Counted from the stretch's first letter, positions 27,171 through 36,297 are shown. The stretch: DNA of 64,000 nucleotides from Sphingomonas sp. BK580 (GCF_014194975.1 NZ_JACIAY010000011.1:62001-126000); one strand, 5' to 3'. Numbers and translations: made by a program. Notes: generated by a model not told the origin, from the letters alone.

Positions 27171-27185
27171 GAACATAAAGGGAAC
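27171..27185. promoter_or_regulatory. LexA binding site (alphaproteobacterial SOS box)
   Basis: GAAC, seven bases, GAAC is the complement of the GTTC-N7-GTTC box of alphaproteobacterial LexA. It lies 20 bp upstream of the imuA start and between the divergent HNH and imuA genes. LexA bound here would repress the mutasome operon until DNA damage. This is the standard control of imuA-imuB-dnaE2 cassettes. Confidence 0.85.
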
Positions 27186-27205
27186 GAGTAGAGTCTTAGC
27201 AAACG

Positions 27206-27967
27206 ATGTCCGCCGCCCTCGATTCCTTCGCGCCCAGCATAGCGCATCTGCGGACGATCGCTACGCCTGCCGCTGACTACCGCGTCATGCCGTTCGGCGT
27301 GGACGCGCTCGATAGCAAGCTTGGAGCAGGGGGCTTGCGCGCCGGAGCCCTGCATGAGGCGACGTCGCAGAGCGCAGCGCTGGTCGACGATGCCGCCACC
27401 ACGCTCTTCCTCGCCGGCATCGCCGCGCGCGAGGCCGCAGGGGCAGGGGGGCCGGTGCTGTGGGCTAGCTGCCGCGCCGACCTCTACGCTCCCGCGCTCG
27501 AGCAGGCCGGCTTGCCATCGGCGAACGTGATCTACGCCCAGCCACGCGACGACGCCGCGCTGCTCGCCGTGGTCGAGGATGCGGTGCGAGACGGCACGCC
27601 GGCTGCGATCGTGGCGGAGGCGAGCAAGGTCTCGATGGTCGCGACGCGCCGCCTGCAGCTCGTTGCGGCCGACGCCGACATGCCCGTGCTGCTGCTGCGC
27701 CGCGCGCGCGGGCTCAACCAGGACGTGTTCGCCGAACCCTCGGCCGCGTGGACGCGCTGGCGGATCGGTGCCGCGCCGTCCGAGCGGTTGGGTGTCGCGG
27801 GTGTAGGAAGAGCGAGATGGGCGGTGGAGTGCGTCCGTCAGCGTGGGGGTGAAGGCTTCTCCCTAATTGTGGAGGGCAGCGATGAGACGGGTCGTCTCGC
27901 TGTTCCTGCCGAGCTTGGCCGTGGAGCGGTTGAGACGGTTGGAACGGTCCGCTTCGCGGCAGCCTGA
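27206..27967 (+). CDS. imuA: ImuA, RecA-like mutasome accessory protein
   Basis: This 253-residue RecA-related protein contains a RVMPFGVDALDSKLGAGGLR opening, which resembles the start of the RecA core. A central ATPase-like domain (VLWASCRADLYAPALEQAGL; RRLQLVAADADMPVLLLRRA) and a variable C-terminus follow. ImuA recruits ImuB and DnaE2 to RecA-coated or stalled replication sites for error-prone synthesis. The gene lies directly behind the LexA box, and its 3' end overlaps imuB by about 86 bp. Confidence 0.92.
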   Translation: MSAALDSFAPSIAHLRTIATPAADYRVMPFGVDALDSKLGAGGLRAGALHEATSQSAALVDDAATTLFLAGIAAREAAGAGGPVLWASCRADLYAPALEQAGLPSANVIYAQPRDDAALLAVVEDAVRDGTPAAIVAEASKVSMVATRRLQLVAADADMPVLLLRRARGLNQDVFAEPSAAWTRWRIGAAPSERLGVAGVGRARWAVECVRQRGGEGFSLIVEGSDETGRLAVPAELGRGAVETVGTVRFAAA

Positions 27968-29666
27968 CGGACAAGTCCTCGAGCTGCCGGTAGACGACGA
28001 CCCCGGCGCCTGTTCGGTGCCGCGGGGCGGGGGATGGCGGCCAGGGGCGCGCTGGGCGCGTGAGGGCATGCCATCGCGCGGTGACGTCGAGGCGCAGATC
28101 GCGACGCTGCCGACGCACGCGCAGCCGCCGATGCGCGAGCTCGGCCGGCGCTCGGAGGCTGCTAGTCACCCCTACAAGGCGGCCACACCAGCGCCGCGCA
28201 TCAGCGTGCCTGCGGCCAAGCCGCTCGAGCACGCGCCACTCGCGCTCATCGGCAAGGTCGGCCGACGCGAAGAAGTGGTGTCCGCCTGCGACGGCGCGCG
28301 TGCGCTGGGTGTGCATCCGGGCATGGCGGCGACCCACGCGCGCGCGCTCGTGTCCGACCTCGATTTCCGTCCGGCGGAGCCGGAGGCCGACGCCGCGCTG
28401 CTCGATCGGCTCGCGCTCCTGGCGGTACGCCGCTGGTCGCCGATCGCTGCGGTTACCCCAAGTGATGGTCTCTGGATCGATCTCGCTGGCTGCGAGCACC
28501 TGCATGGGGGCGAGGAGCGCTTCTGCCGGCGGTTGCTCGCCTTCTGTCGGCGCGCGGGCTTCACCGCACGGGTGGCAGTCGCAGACACGCCGGGCGCCGC
28601 GCACGCGCTCGCACGTTTCGGCCGCGGCGACCTGATCCGCGCTGAGCCGGGCACGACGGCCAGCGCGCTCGCCCCGCTGCCGATCGTGGCGCTGCGCCTC
28701 GCACCCAATGCGCTCAGTGCCGCGCGCCGCTTCGGCTTCGAGAGGGTTGCGGATCTGCTGCCGGTCGCACGCGGGCCGCTCGGGCGCCGGCTCGGCCTGC
28801 CGGCGATCACGCGGCTCGACCAGGCGCTCGGCGCCGTCGCGGAGCCGATCACGCCGCGCGAGGATGCTGAGGTGCCGCTTGTCGAGCGCCGGCTGCTCGA
28901 GCCGATCGGCACGGCCGAGGCGATAGAGCAGGTCATGGGCGACCTGCTGCGCGATCTCGCCGGCGTGCTGCAGGAGCGCGGCCTTGGGGCGCGCGCCCTC
29001 CGGCTCACCGGCCTGCGCGTCGACGGGACCGAACAGGTGGTCGCCGTCGGCACGTCGCGGCCGACGCGCGAGGTCGCGCACCTGCTCCGTCTGCTGAAGC
29101 TCAAGATCGAGCGGATCGACCCAGGCATGGGACTGGAGCAATTCTGGCTCGTGGCGCCGCACACCGAGCCGCTCGACGCGGTCGACCTCGGCGCGGTGCT
29201 CGCCGGCGAGACGCTGGTGCGCGACCCCGCTCGCCTCGTCGACGTGATCGCTGGCAGGATCGGCCCGCGCGCGGTGTTCCGTGTTGCGCCGGTCGAGAGC
29301 CATGTGCCGGAGCGAGCCGTCGCCCGCTCCGACCCGAACGAAACGCCGGGACCCTGGCCGAAGTGGCCGCGACCCATCCGACTTTTTGCGCGGCCCGAGC
29401 CGCTCGCGCGGGTCATGGCGCTGATGCCCGACCAGCCACCGCGGCGCTTCGAGTGGCGCGGCAAGACCTACAAGATCGTCGCTGGCGACGGTCCCGAACG
29501 CGTCCATGGCGAGTGGTGGCGCCGGGAGGCGGAGGTGTGGGCGGTGCGTGACTATTACCGCGTCGAGGACGAGGAGGGCGGCCGCTACTGGGTGTTCCGC
29601 CGCGGTGACGGCTTCGAGGAGGACACCGGCGACCTCAGCTGGTGGATGCACGGGGTCTTTGGATGA
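27882..29666 (+). CDS. imuB: ImuB, Y-family polymerase-like mutasome hub
   Basis: ATG 27882 is taken as the start because GGAGGG lies just upstream; a TTG fifteen bases earlier is possible. The 594-residue product has the Y-family opening (VVSLFLPSLAVERLRR), a DGLWIDLAGCEHLHGG palm segment, a helix-hairpin region (FGFERVADLL), a little-finger domain and a C-terminal part with RRFEWRGKTYKI and a Trp-rich end (DLSWWMHGVFG). ImuB members lack polymerase activity and bridge the beta clamp with DnaE2. The gene overlaps dnaE2 by four bases (ATGA). A heavily deleted second copy lies at 10.95-11.29 kb. Confidence 0.93.
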   Translation: MRRVVSLFLPSLAVERLRRLERSASRQPDGQVLELPVDDDPGACSVPRGGGWRPGARWAREGMPSRGDVEAQIATLPTHAQPPMRELGRRSEAASHPYKAATPAPRISVPAAKPLEHAPLALIGKVGRREEVVSACDGARALGVHPGMAATHARALVSDLDFRPAEPEADAALLDRLALLAVRRWSPIAAVTPSDGLWIDLAGCEHLHGGEERFCRRLLAFCRRAGFTARVAVADTPGAAHALARFGRGDLIRAEPGTTASALAPLPIVALRLAPNALSAARRFGFERVADLLPVARGPLGRRLGLPAITRLDQALGAVAEPITPREDAEVPLVERRLLEPIGTAEAIEQVMGDLLRDLAGVLQERGLGARALRLTGLRVDGTEQVVAVGTSRPTREVAHLLRLLKLKIERIDPGMGLEQFWLVAPHTEPLDAVDLGAVLAGETLVRDPARLVDVIAGRIGPRAVFRVAPVESHVPERAVARSDPNETPGPWPKWPRPIRLFARPEPLARVMALMPDQPPRRFEWRGKTYKIVAGDGPERVHGEWWRREAEVWAVRDYYRVEDEEGGRYWVFRRGDGFEEDTGDLSWWMHGVFG

Positions 29667-32600
29667 CCCACTATGTCGAGCTGCAGGTGCTCACGCACTT
29701 CTCGCTGTTGCGCGGCGCGTCGTCGCCTGAGGAGCTGTTCGCGGCCGCGGCGCTGCTCGGCTATCCCGCGATCGGCGTCAGCGACATCGGCACGGTCGGG
29801 GGTGTCGTGCGTGCCTGGGAGGCGCAGAAGGCGACCGGCGTGCGCTCGATCGCGGGCACGCGCGTGGACCTGTCCTGCGGCCGTCGCCTGCTGCTCTACC
29901 CGACCGATCGTCCCGCCTGGTCGCGCATCACGCGGCTGCTCACCGTCGGCAAGAAGCGGGCAGGGAAGGGGGCATGCCTGCTCCACTGGCACGACCTCGA
30001 GCCATGGTCCGAGGGTGTCATCGCTATCCTGCTGCCCCATGAGGCGGACGAGGAGAACTTGGCGGCGCTGAAGGACCTCAAGGCCGTCTACGGGCGCCGC
30101 GGCTACATGGCGCTCTACCAGCGGCGCCGACCGGGCGACGCAGTGCGCATCGACGTGCTCGCGCGCCAGGCGGGCGGCGCCGGCGTGCGCGCTGTCGTGA
30201 CCGGCGACGTGCTCTACCACGCGCCCGAGGCGCGGCTGCTGCAGGATGTCGTCACCGCGGTGCGCGAGAAATGCACCGTCGACGAGCTCGGCTACCGCCG
30301 CGAGGTGAACGCCGACCGAGCGCTGAAATCGCCAGACGAGATGGTGCGCCGCTTTCGCGCCTACCCCGACGCGCTGCAGGCGAGCGTCGACATCGCGAAG
30401 CTGTGCACCTTTGACCTCGGCGAGCTGGCCTACCAGTACCCGCACGAGCGCCTGATCGAGGGACTGACGGCGCAAGAGGCCTTACAGAAGCTGGCGACCG
30501 AGGCGGTCGAGCGGCTGTTCGACGGCAACGTGCCGGAGGCCTACACCACGCAGATCGCGCATGAGATGCGGCTGATCGGCGAGCTTGGCTACGCGCCCTA
30601 CTTCCTCACAGTCTACGCCATCGTGCGCGAGGCGCGCCGGCGCGGGATCCTCTGCCAAGGCCGGGGCTCGGCCGCGAACAGCTGCGTATGCTTCGTGCTC
30701 GGCGTCACCTCGATCGACCCGATCAAGCACGAGCTGCTGTTCGAGCGCTTCGTGTCGGGCGAGCGCCGCGAGCCACCCGACATCGACGTCGACTTCGAGC
30801 ATGAGCGCCGCGAAGAGATCATCCAGTGGATCTATGAGACCTATGGTCGCAACCACTCCGCGCTGACCGCGGTCGTGACCCGCTACCGCGCGCGCGGCGC
30901 CGTGCGCGACGTCGGTAAAGCGCTCGGCCTGCCAGAGGATCTGACCTCATCGCTCGCCGGCCTTGTGTGGGGTTGGTCGGCCGAGGGTGTCGGCGAGAAG
31001 CAGGTCGACGAGCTCAACCTCGACATCGCGGATCGTCGCCTGCGGCTCACGCTCGACCTCGCGCGCAAGCTCATCGGCGTGCCGCGCCATATGTCGCAGC
31101 ATCCGGGCGGCTTCGTGCTGACGCATGACCGCCTCGACGACCTGGTGCCGATCGAGCCGGCGGCCATGGAAGATCGCCAGATCATCGAGTGGGATAAGGA
31201 CGACATCGACTCCCTCAAGTTCATGAAGGTCGACGTCCTCGGATTGGGGATGCTCGGCTGTATGAACCGGGCCTTCAACCTGCTCGAGCAGGATAAGGGC
31301 ATCCGCGTCGGGCTGGCCGACCTGCAGGACGACGATCCCGACGTCTACGCCATGATCCAGAAGGCCGACACGCTCGGCACCTTCCAGATCGAGAGCCGCG
31401 CACAGATGAGCATGCTGCCGCGCATGAAGCCGCGGCGCTTCTACGATCTCGTCATTCAGGTCGCGATCGTGCGGCCGGGTCCGATCCAGGGCGACATGGT
31501 CCACCCTTACCTGCGCCGGCGTGAGGGGCTGGAGCGACCCGAGTACCCGCGCCCCGAGCTGCGCGCGGTGCTCGAGAAGACGCTCGGCGTGCCGCTGTTT
31601 CAGGAGCAGGCGATGAAGGTGGCGATCGTCGGCGCGGGCTTCACGCCGGCCGAGGCGGACCAGCTGCGCCGCGCCATGGCCACCTTCAAGTTCACCGGCG
31701 GTGTAAGCCACTTCAGCGAGAAGCTGATCGGGGGCATGGTCGAGCGGGGCTACCCGCGCGAGTTCGCCGAACGCACCTTCCGCCAGCTCGAGGGCTTTGG
31801 TTCCTACGGCTTTCCCGAGAGCCACGCCGCCAGCTTCGCCAAGATCTCCTACGCGAGCAGCTGGATGAAGCACCATCATCCGGACGTGTTCTGCGCCGCG
31901 CTGATGAACGCGCAGCCGATGGGTTTCTACGCGCCGGCGCAGATCGTCCGCGATGCGCGCGAGCATGGCGTCGAGGTGCGACCGCCCTGCGTCAACGCGA
32001 GCCGCTGGGACTGCACCCTTGAGCGGACAGGCGGACGCTACCTGGCCGTGCGGCTCGGCCTCCGGCAGATCCGCGGGCTGTCGAACGCTGACGGCGCCAA
32101 GATCGTCTCTGCCCGCAGCACCACCGCCTACGACAGCGTCGAGGACGTGTGGCGCCGCTCGGGTGCGCAGCGCGCCGCGATCGAGAAGCTCGCGGATGGC
32201 GATGCCTTCCACAGCTTCGGCGCCGATCGCCGGCAGGGGCTCTGGAAGGTGAGGGGGCTCGGCGAGGCACCGCTGCCACTGTTCGCCGCGGCGGATCGCG
32301 CGGCCGAGACGCAGAGCGGGGAGGGGATCGAGCCCGAGGTCCAGCTCCGCTCGCTCACCGACGGCCGCGAGGTCATCGAGGATTACCGCAACCTGCAGCT
32401 GTCGCTCCGCGCGCATCCGCTGTCATTCGTGCGCGACGAGCTGACGCGCCGGGGCGTAACGCGCTGCGCGGATCTCGCCAGCGTGCGCGACGGCCGCCAT
32501 GTCGAGGTCGCCGGCATCATCCTGGTCCGCCAGAAGCCCGGATCGGCCAAGGGCGTGCTGTTCATCACGATCGAGGACGAGACTGGCATCGCCAACGGCA

Positions 32601-32926
32601 TCCTCTGGCCCGACCGCTTCGAGGCGCAGCGCCGCACCGTGATGTCGGCCTCCATGGTTGGCCTGAAAGGACGGGTGCAGAAGGAAGGCGAGGTGATCCA
32701 CGTCATCTGCGACCGCATCGTCGACCATGGCGACCTGCTCCATCGCGTCGGCGACATGTCGTTCCCGCATCGCACCGGCCGGGGCGACGCCGCCCAGCAC
32801 CTCGGCTCACCCGATCGCGGCGACAAGGAGTGGAGCCCGGAGCCGCGCAACTGCTACTGGCCGCCCCACGCCGAGGGCATGGATCCTGAGGAACTCGTGC
32901 GCTTCAAGTCGCACGACTTTCACTGA
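29663..32926 (+). CDS. dnaE2: Error-prone DNA polymerase DnaE2 (ImuC)
   Basis: This 1087-residue C-family polymerase starts YVELQVLTHFSLLRGASSPE, the PHP domain typical of DnaE2. The catalytic acidic motif PPDIDVDFEHERREE lies in the palm, a QEQAMKVAIVGAGF stretch and GYGFPESHAASFA-like segment follow, and an OB fold lies near the C-terminus (EVAGIILVRQKPGSAKGVLF). It carries out translesion and mutagenic synthesis with ImuA and ImuB after DNA damage. The start is the ATG overlapping the imuB stop; the frame is open 21 bases further upstream. A plasmid copy can raise host mutation rates under stress. Confidence 0.95.
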   Translation: MTHYVELQVLTHFSLLRGASSPEELFAAAALLGYPAIGVSDIGTVGGVVRAWEAQKATGVRSIAGTRVDLSCGRRLLLYPTDRPAWSRITRLLTVGKKRAGKGACLLHWHDLEPWSEGVIAILLPHEADEENLAALKDLKAVYGRRGYMALYQRRRPGDAVRIDVLARQAGGAGVRAVVTGDVLYHAPEARLLQDVVTAVREKCTVDELGYRREVNADRALKSPDEMVRRFRAYPDALQASVDIAKLCTFDLGELAYQYPHERLIEGLTAQEALQKLATEAVERLFDGNVPEAYTTQIAHEMRLIGELGYAPYFLTVYAIVREARRRGILCQGRGSAANSCVCFVLGVTSIDPIKHELLFERFVSGERREPPDIDVDFEHERREEIIQWIYETYGRNHSALTAVVTRYRARGAVRDVGKALGLPEDLTSSLAGLVWGWSAEGVGEKQVDELNLDIADRRLRLTLDLARKLIGVPRHMSQHPGGFVLTHDRLDDLVPIEPAAMEDRQIIEWDKDDIDSLKFMKVDVLGLGMLGCMNRAFNLLEQDKGIRVGLADLQDDDPDVYAMIQKADTLGTFQIESRAQMSMLPRMKPRRFYDLVIQVAIVRPGPIQGDMVHPYLRRREGLERPEYPRPELRAVLEKTLGVPLFQEQAMKVAIVGAGFTPAEADQLRRAMATFKFTGGVSHFSEKLIGGMVERGYPREFAERTFRQLEGFGSYGFPESHAASFAKISYASSWMKHHHPDVFCAALMNAQPMGFYAPAQIVRDAREHGVEVRPPCVNASRWDCTLERTGGRYLAVRLGLRQIRGLSNADGAKIVSARSTTAYDSVEDVWRRSGAQRAAIEKLADGDAFHSFGADRRQGLWKVRGLGEAPLPLFAAADRAAETQSGEGIEPEVQLRSLTDGREVIEDYRNLQLSLRAHPLSFVRDELTRRGVTRCADLASVRDGRHVEVAGIILVRQKPGSAKGVLFITIEDETGIANGILWPDRFEAQRRTVMSASMVGLKGRVQKEGEVIHVICDRIVDHGDLLHRVGDMSFPHRTGRGDAAQHLGSPDRGDKEWSPEPRNCYWPPHAEGMDPEELVRFKSHDFH

Positions 32927-32929
32927 TCC

Positions 32930-33217
32930 GTGGCGACGCTGCCTCGGCACCAGCGCGTCGTGATCGCGCTATCGGTGCACATCCTGCGCGCCGGCGTGGC
33001 GAAATGCTCGGAGACGACGGTCGACGGGATAGAGGTGCGGCTCGCGCTGCGCTGCCTGCTGCCGCACTGCCCGGAGCGCTGGCCGCTCGAACTCTACTGG
33101 GACGCCGCCTCGCAGACGAACGAGATCGGGCGCGCCCAGGGCGTGACCGCCGCCTTCAACGGGATCGTGCGGCAGCTGCGGAAAGCAGGGCGGTACGAGG
33201 ACGTTTCGCCACTGTGA
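32930..33217 (+). CDS. Small protein of unknown function coupled to dnaE2 (95 aa)
   Basis: A GTG start lies three bases after the dnaE2 stop, so the gene is almost certainly in the SOS operon. The product is mixed alpha/beta with WPLELYWDAASQTNEIGRAQ as its most distinctive stretch; no known domain is recognised. Its stop overlaps the start of the next gene (GTGA). The tight coupling to the mutasome suggests a damage-response role, but this is inference from position only. Confidence 0.65.
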   Translation: MATLPRHQRVVIALSVHILRAGVAKCSETTVDGIEVRLALRCLLPHCPERWPLELYWDAASQTNEIGRAQGVTAAFNGIVRQLRKAGRYEDVSPL

Positions 33218-33453
33218 GCAGCCGGACGACGAACGACGCCTCCTACCGAACGCTTGGCGAGTGGGCGGCTGATCGCGCCGACATGCGGATCGTCTGCGCG
33301 TGCGGCCGCACCATCAACTTCCCTGCCGAGCGGATCCTTGAGCGCTTCAAAGGCGACGGCGAGATTGCGACCAAGATGGTGCGGTTACGCTGCCGTGGGT
33401 GCGGTAGGCGCGGGCACGCTTCGCTTTCGGCGATCCCGGCATTGCGGCGATAG
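33214..33453 (+). CDS. Small zinc-ribbon-like protein at the end of the SOS operon (79 aa)
   Basis: A GTG at 33214 overlaps the preceding stop. The protein has two Cys pairs, VCACGRTI and LRCRGCGRRG, about 30 residues apart, which would form a zinc ribbon. The N-terminal part (YRTLGEWAADRADMRIV) is helical. Such ribbons bind nucleic acid or protein partners. Linked translation puts it last in the imuA-imuB-dnaE2 unit. The longer upstream frame is dismissed because it runs antisense-like through the previous gene. Confidence 0.65.
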   Translation: MSSRTTNDASYRTLGEWAADRADMRIVCACGRTINFPAERILERFKGDGEIATKMVRLRCRGCGRRGHASLSAIPALRR

Positions 33454-33733
33454 CGGTCAGCCGGCAGCTGGGGCCGGCCGAAAAGGTGGCCCACCGATCT
33501 GCAGAAGGACGCATCGATGGGCCTCAGATCTTGAGGCAAATGGCTGGGCCCATCGTACCAGGGCTTCAGGGAGTTGTACGTCATCCGTAGTGACCCAGCT
33601 TGGTTATTAACCAAGATCGCCGGCGAGCGTTCCAGCGGACGGAGACAGCCTTGAAGAATACGGTCCAGATCGGTCGCGACGGGTTGCGCACACGCGCAAA
33701 GGTCGACCAGATCACCTGTTAGCCAGGGAGTGG

Positions 33734-33928
33734 ATGATGGACGCCTTTCGCGAAATCGAGGAGACGCAGGCGGCGCTCGATCAAGCGTACGCCAAGCTCG
33801 CTGCAATGCGTCTTAGCCACGATGTCGAGGACTTGGGTGAGGTTCACGGCCGCGCCGAGGAGGCGCTCGCCGGCGCGCGCGCTCTGGTCCAGATGCTCGA
33901 AGAGCTGGCCGCCGAGAAGAAGCCGTAG
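33734..33928 (+). CDS. Small coiled-coil protein (64 aa)
   Basis: Two adjacent ATGs (33734, 33737) follow GGGAG at a good distance. The product is entirely helical and heptad-rich (IEETQAALDQAYAKLAAMRL, EEALAGARALVQMLEELAAE) and acidic. No family is recognised. It is separated from the SOS operon by about 280 bp in which I see no gene. Confidence 0.5.
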   Translation: MMDAFREIEETQAALDQAYAKLAAMRLSHDVEDLGEVHGRAEEALAGARALVQMLEELAAEKKP

Positions 33929-33939
33929 GCTTCAGTCGC

Positions 33940-33971
33940 AAAAAAGGGGGCGACGCCTTCGCGCCGCCCCC
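33940..33971 (-). terminator. Rho-independent terminator for the SDR gene
   Basis: On the minus strand an 11-bp stem with one mismatch (GGGGGCGACGC against GCGCCGCCCCC, loop of four) is followed at once by six T residues. It lies about 125 bp beyond the SDR stop. On the plus strand the A-run precedes the stem, so it can also stop transcription from the 64-aa gene only weakly. Confidence 0.8.
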
Positions 33972-34095
33972 AGAAAGAGCCCCCCCTCATGGAAGCCCTT
34001 CGGGTCGCCCTCGCGCTCTAGCAGGCGCGCCGCTGTGCGCATTGGACGAATGAACCGGATTGAACGGTCTTCCTTACAGGCCGAGGCTCGCAAAC

Positions 34096-35115
34096 TCAGC
34101 GCTTCGGCGTTGCCGCCCGGCTCAGCCCCACGATCGCGCCGACGCCAAGCGCCACCAACCCACCGGCGGCCCAAGGCAGCTTCTGCGCCTCCAGCATGAG
34201 GCTCGTCGACCTCGCATGCACCTTCTGCGAGCCATGCGTCGTGCCGTCGCTCCGTGCCTCGTAGAGATTGTCTCGACGATCAGGGTCGCCTGGGTCGCTC
34301 GGCTTCTGCTGGATCCGAGTGCCGATCACCTCCATGGCGAGGTCGGTCAGGCGGGGGGCGATCTGACCCACCAGCGAGGACAGGACGCCACCACCACCGA
34401 CGTACAGCTCGCGGCGCTGATTGGCGCAGGCGAAAAGGATCGCGTCGGCGACCAGTGACGGATCGTAGAGCGGCGGGGGCAGCCGCGGTGCCTTGTCCAT
34501 GAAGTTGCGCGCGTGCTCAGGATAAGGCGTGTCGATGGCGCCGGGCTTAATGAGGGTAACGGAGATGCCGGCGCGGTCACGCTCCAGCTCCATCCGAAGG
34601 GCATCGGTCAGGGCCTGAACGGCGTGCTTTGTCGCGGAGTACGGGCCCTGCTGGATGATGGCGCGATCGCCGAGGATGGAGCCGACGTTGATGATCGCGC
34701 CGCCTCCGCGGGTGCGTAGATGACGCGCTGCGACGAGGCTGCCCTGAAGGGTGCCGAAATAGTTCACGTCGAACGCCCTGCGGTGATCTGCGACCGGCAC
34801 CTGCTCCACGGTGCCGTAGGTTGCGGCCGCTGCGTTGTTCACCCAGCTGTCAAAGCCGCCAAACGTCTCGATCGCGGTGTCAGCGATACGCTCGACATCG
34901 GTCTCGTTGGCCACATCGCCCGCGACGACAGCCACGCGACCTCCTGCAGTCCTGAGGTCGGCCGCGACGCGCTCCAGTGCCTCGGCATTGCGCGCCGCAA
35001 TCACAACTGCAGCGCCGCGGCGGACGGCCTCACGTGCCGTTGCCAGCCCGTTGCCGCTACTCGCGCCGGTGATGACGATGATCTGCTCGGCAATAGGCTT
35101 CAGGCTCACGGCCAT
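34096..35115 (-). CDS. Short-chain dehydrogenase/reductase with C-terminal membrane segment
   Basis: Residues 1-250 are a classical SDR. The cofactor loop is TGASSGNG, followed by GDVANETD, the NNAAAATYG stretch, a catalytic Ser in NVGSILGD and the YSATK Tyr/Lys pair. The protein (339 aa) is about 90 residues longer than minimal members, and the tail ends in a hydrophobic segment (AAGGLVALGVGAIVGL) that could anchor it. The substrate cannot be read from sequence. It lies in a cassette of small stress-type genes on the same strand. Confidence 0.9.
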   Translation of the reverse strand: MAVSLKPIAEQIIVITGASSGNGLATAREAVRRGAAVVIAARNAEALERVAADLRTAGGRVAVVAGDVANETDVERIADTAIETFGGFDSWVNNAAAATYGTVEQVPVADHRRAFDVNYFGTLQGSLVAARHLRTRGGGAIINVGSILGDRAIIQQGPYSATKHAVQALTDALRMELERDRAGISVTLIKPGAIDTPYPEHARNFMDKAPRLPPPLYDPSLVADAILFACANQRRELYVGGGGVLSSLVGQIAPRLTDLAMEVIGTRIQQKPSDPGDPDRRDNLYEARSDGTTHGSQKVHARSTSLMLEAQKLPWAAGGLVALGVGAIVGLSRAATPKR

Positions 35116-35264
35116 GGCACTCTCCGGTTTGATGCGCGGCCTAATCCCATCGAGGAAAGGCCGCTCCCCCGGTGCAACTCGTAGCCTTGGATGATGGGCT
35201 CAGCCCTCGAGCCCGATCGATCGGGCTTACGCTCCCTCATGCCGCGCGAGCACTGATTGCCAAC

Positions 35265-35501
35265 TCAGATCCTCGGAGCCCGACTCCGGTCTTTGCGGCC
35301 GAGCAGAAAGGCCCAGAGAAGGCCCAGGATCGCTCCGCCCGCTACGAAGAAAAGGACGTTCTCAGGCGGCGCAGCCGGTGCAATCCCAAGCTTCAAGATG
35401 TAGACGATCAGACCCACCACAACACCGCCCAGCGTGCTAAACAACAGCCGGGACCCGTCACGTGGCCCGGGGCGTGCCGGCTTTTCGCTCGATCGTGCCA
35501 C
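35265..35501 (-). CDS. Small two-helix membrane protein (78 aa)
   Basis: A GTG start with AGGAGA upstream. Two hydrophobic segments (LLFSTLGGVVVGLIVYIL and VLFFVAGGAILGLLWAFLL) are separated by a short Pro-rich loop, with basic ends. No family is recognised. It is a neighbour of other short minus-strand genes and may share their promoter. Confidence 0.6.
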   Translation of the reverse strand: MARSSEKPARPGPRDGSRLLFSTLGGVVVGLIVYILKLGIAPAAPPENVLFFVAGGAILGLLWAFLLGRKDRSRAPRI

Positions 35502-35543
35502 TGGTGCTCTCCTTACAAACAGGGAAGGGCCGATCCGCTCGGG

Positions 35544-35732
35544 CTACTGACCCTGCTTCTGGCGAGTGTCTCCGCGCAGATCATCGGCGGTGAGCTCGTC
35601 CTGCTTCTTGCCGAGGATGTCCTCGTCCTCGCCGTCCTTGCCCGGATCTTTCGTCCCAGCCTCATGCGGATCATCCTCGATGTCGGCGTCGCGCTCGAAC
35701 GCGCCCTCGCCAGCTTGCGCATCATCCGACAT
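35544..35732 (-). CDS. Small acidic protein (62 aa)
   Basis: ATG 35732 is preceded by AAGGAGATATGC, an almost ideal ribosome site, so the longer frame is set aside. The protein is highly charged and probably disordered (ERDADIEDDPHEAGTKD, DGEDEDILGKKQDELTADDL). No function can be assigned. The composition is like general-stress or seed-type hydrophilic proteins, which is only a suggestion. Confidence 0.55.
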   Translation of the reverse strand: MSDDAQAGEGAFERDADIEDDPHEAGTKDPGKDGEDEDILGKKQDELTADDLRGDTRQKQGQ

Positions 35733-35757
35733 GCATATCTCCTTTAGGTGATACGGC

Positions 35758-35958
35758 TCACCCGTTGCCACGTTCGCCTTTGATGCCGGCCGCAGCTTGG
35801 TCGAGCTTCTCTCGATCGTTCCCGACGGAGGCGATCAGCTCCCGGGCCTGTTCCTGGCTGAGGCCGTGCTTGGAGGCGAAATACTCGACCTCGTACGGCT
35901 CGCTGCCGGAAACCCGGGCGCGATCCTGCTCGCCGCGGTTTGTCTTATCGTCAGCCAT
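35758..35958 (-). CDS. DUF3606 domain protein (66 aa)
   Basis: The core YEVEYFASKHGLSQEQAREL followed by a Gly and an Asp-Arg pair is the DUF3606 signature. The family consists of short proteins common in alphaproteobacteria and of unknown function. It is upstream of, and in the same direction as, the 62-aa acidic protein. Confidence 0.8.
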   Translation of the reverse strand: MADDKTNRGEQDRARVSGSEPYEVEYFASKHGLSQEQARELIASVGNDREKLDQAAAGIKGERGNG

Positions 35959-36114
35959 GACACACTCCTGGATCGTTGGTGCTCCTAACGATCAAGGGAT
36001 TGGTCGGGTTCAGCCGGTCTGGGCGCGGCAACTCGCTAACCTCCTACGGTGAAACGAGATTGCCGCCCGCATCCAAGGTGGCAGGCTCGCGTTTGTGACG
36101 CGGGAGGAACGATC

Positions 36115-36297
36115 ATGAACGAAGATCCGAAGTTCTGCCGGCAACGCGCCGAGGTCGAGCGGCGCGCGGCTGCTGCCACTGATCTGGCGCGGGTTCAGGA
36201 GCGTCACCTGCAATCGGCCGCGACGTGGGACCGAATGGCGGAGCGCGGCGAAGCCTTCCTGCGCTCGCGTGCGCAAAGAGCTGCGCTCGTGGAGTGA
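36115..36297 (+). CDS. Small helical protein (60 aa)
   Basis: ATG 36115 follows GGGAGGAAC at eight bases. The product (NEDPKFCRQRAEVERRAAAA...) is helical, with an Arg/Glu/Ala-rich sequence and one Cys. Proteins of this kind are common beside stress genes in sphingomonads, but no function is known. It is divergent from the DUF3606 gene. Confidence 0.5.
   Translation: MNEDPKFCRQRAEVERRAAAATDLARVQERHLQSAATWDRMAERGEAFLRSRAQRAALVE

Noticed and set aside
27714..29651. A 645-codon open frame antisense to imuB
   Set aside because: It mirrors the GC-rich third positions of imuB and its product is Arg/Ala/His-rich without domain character; imuB is a clear family member on the other strand.
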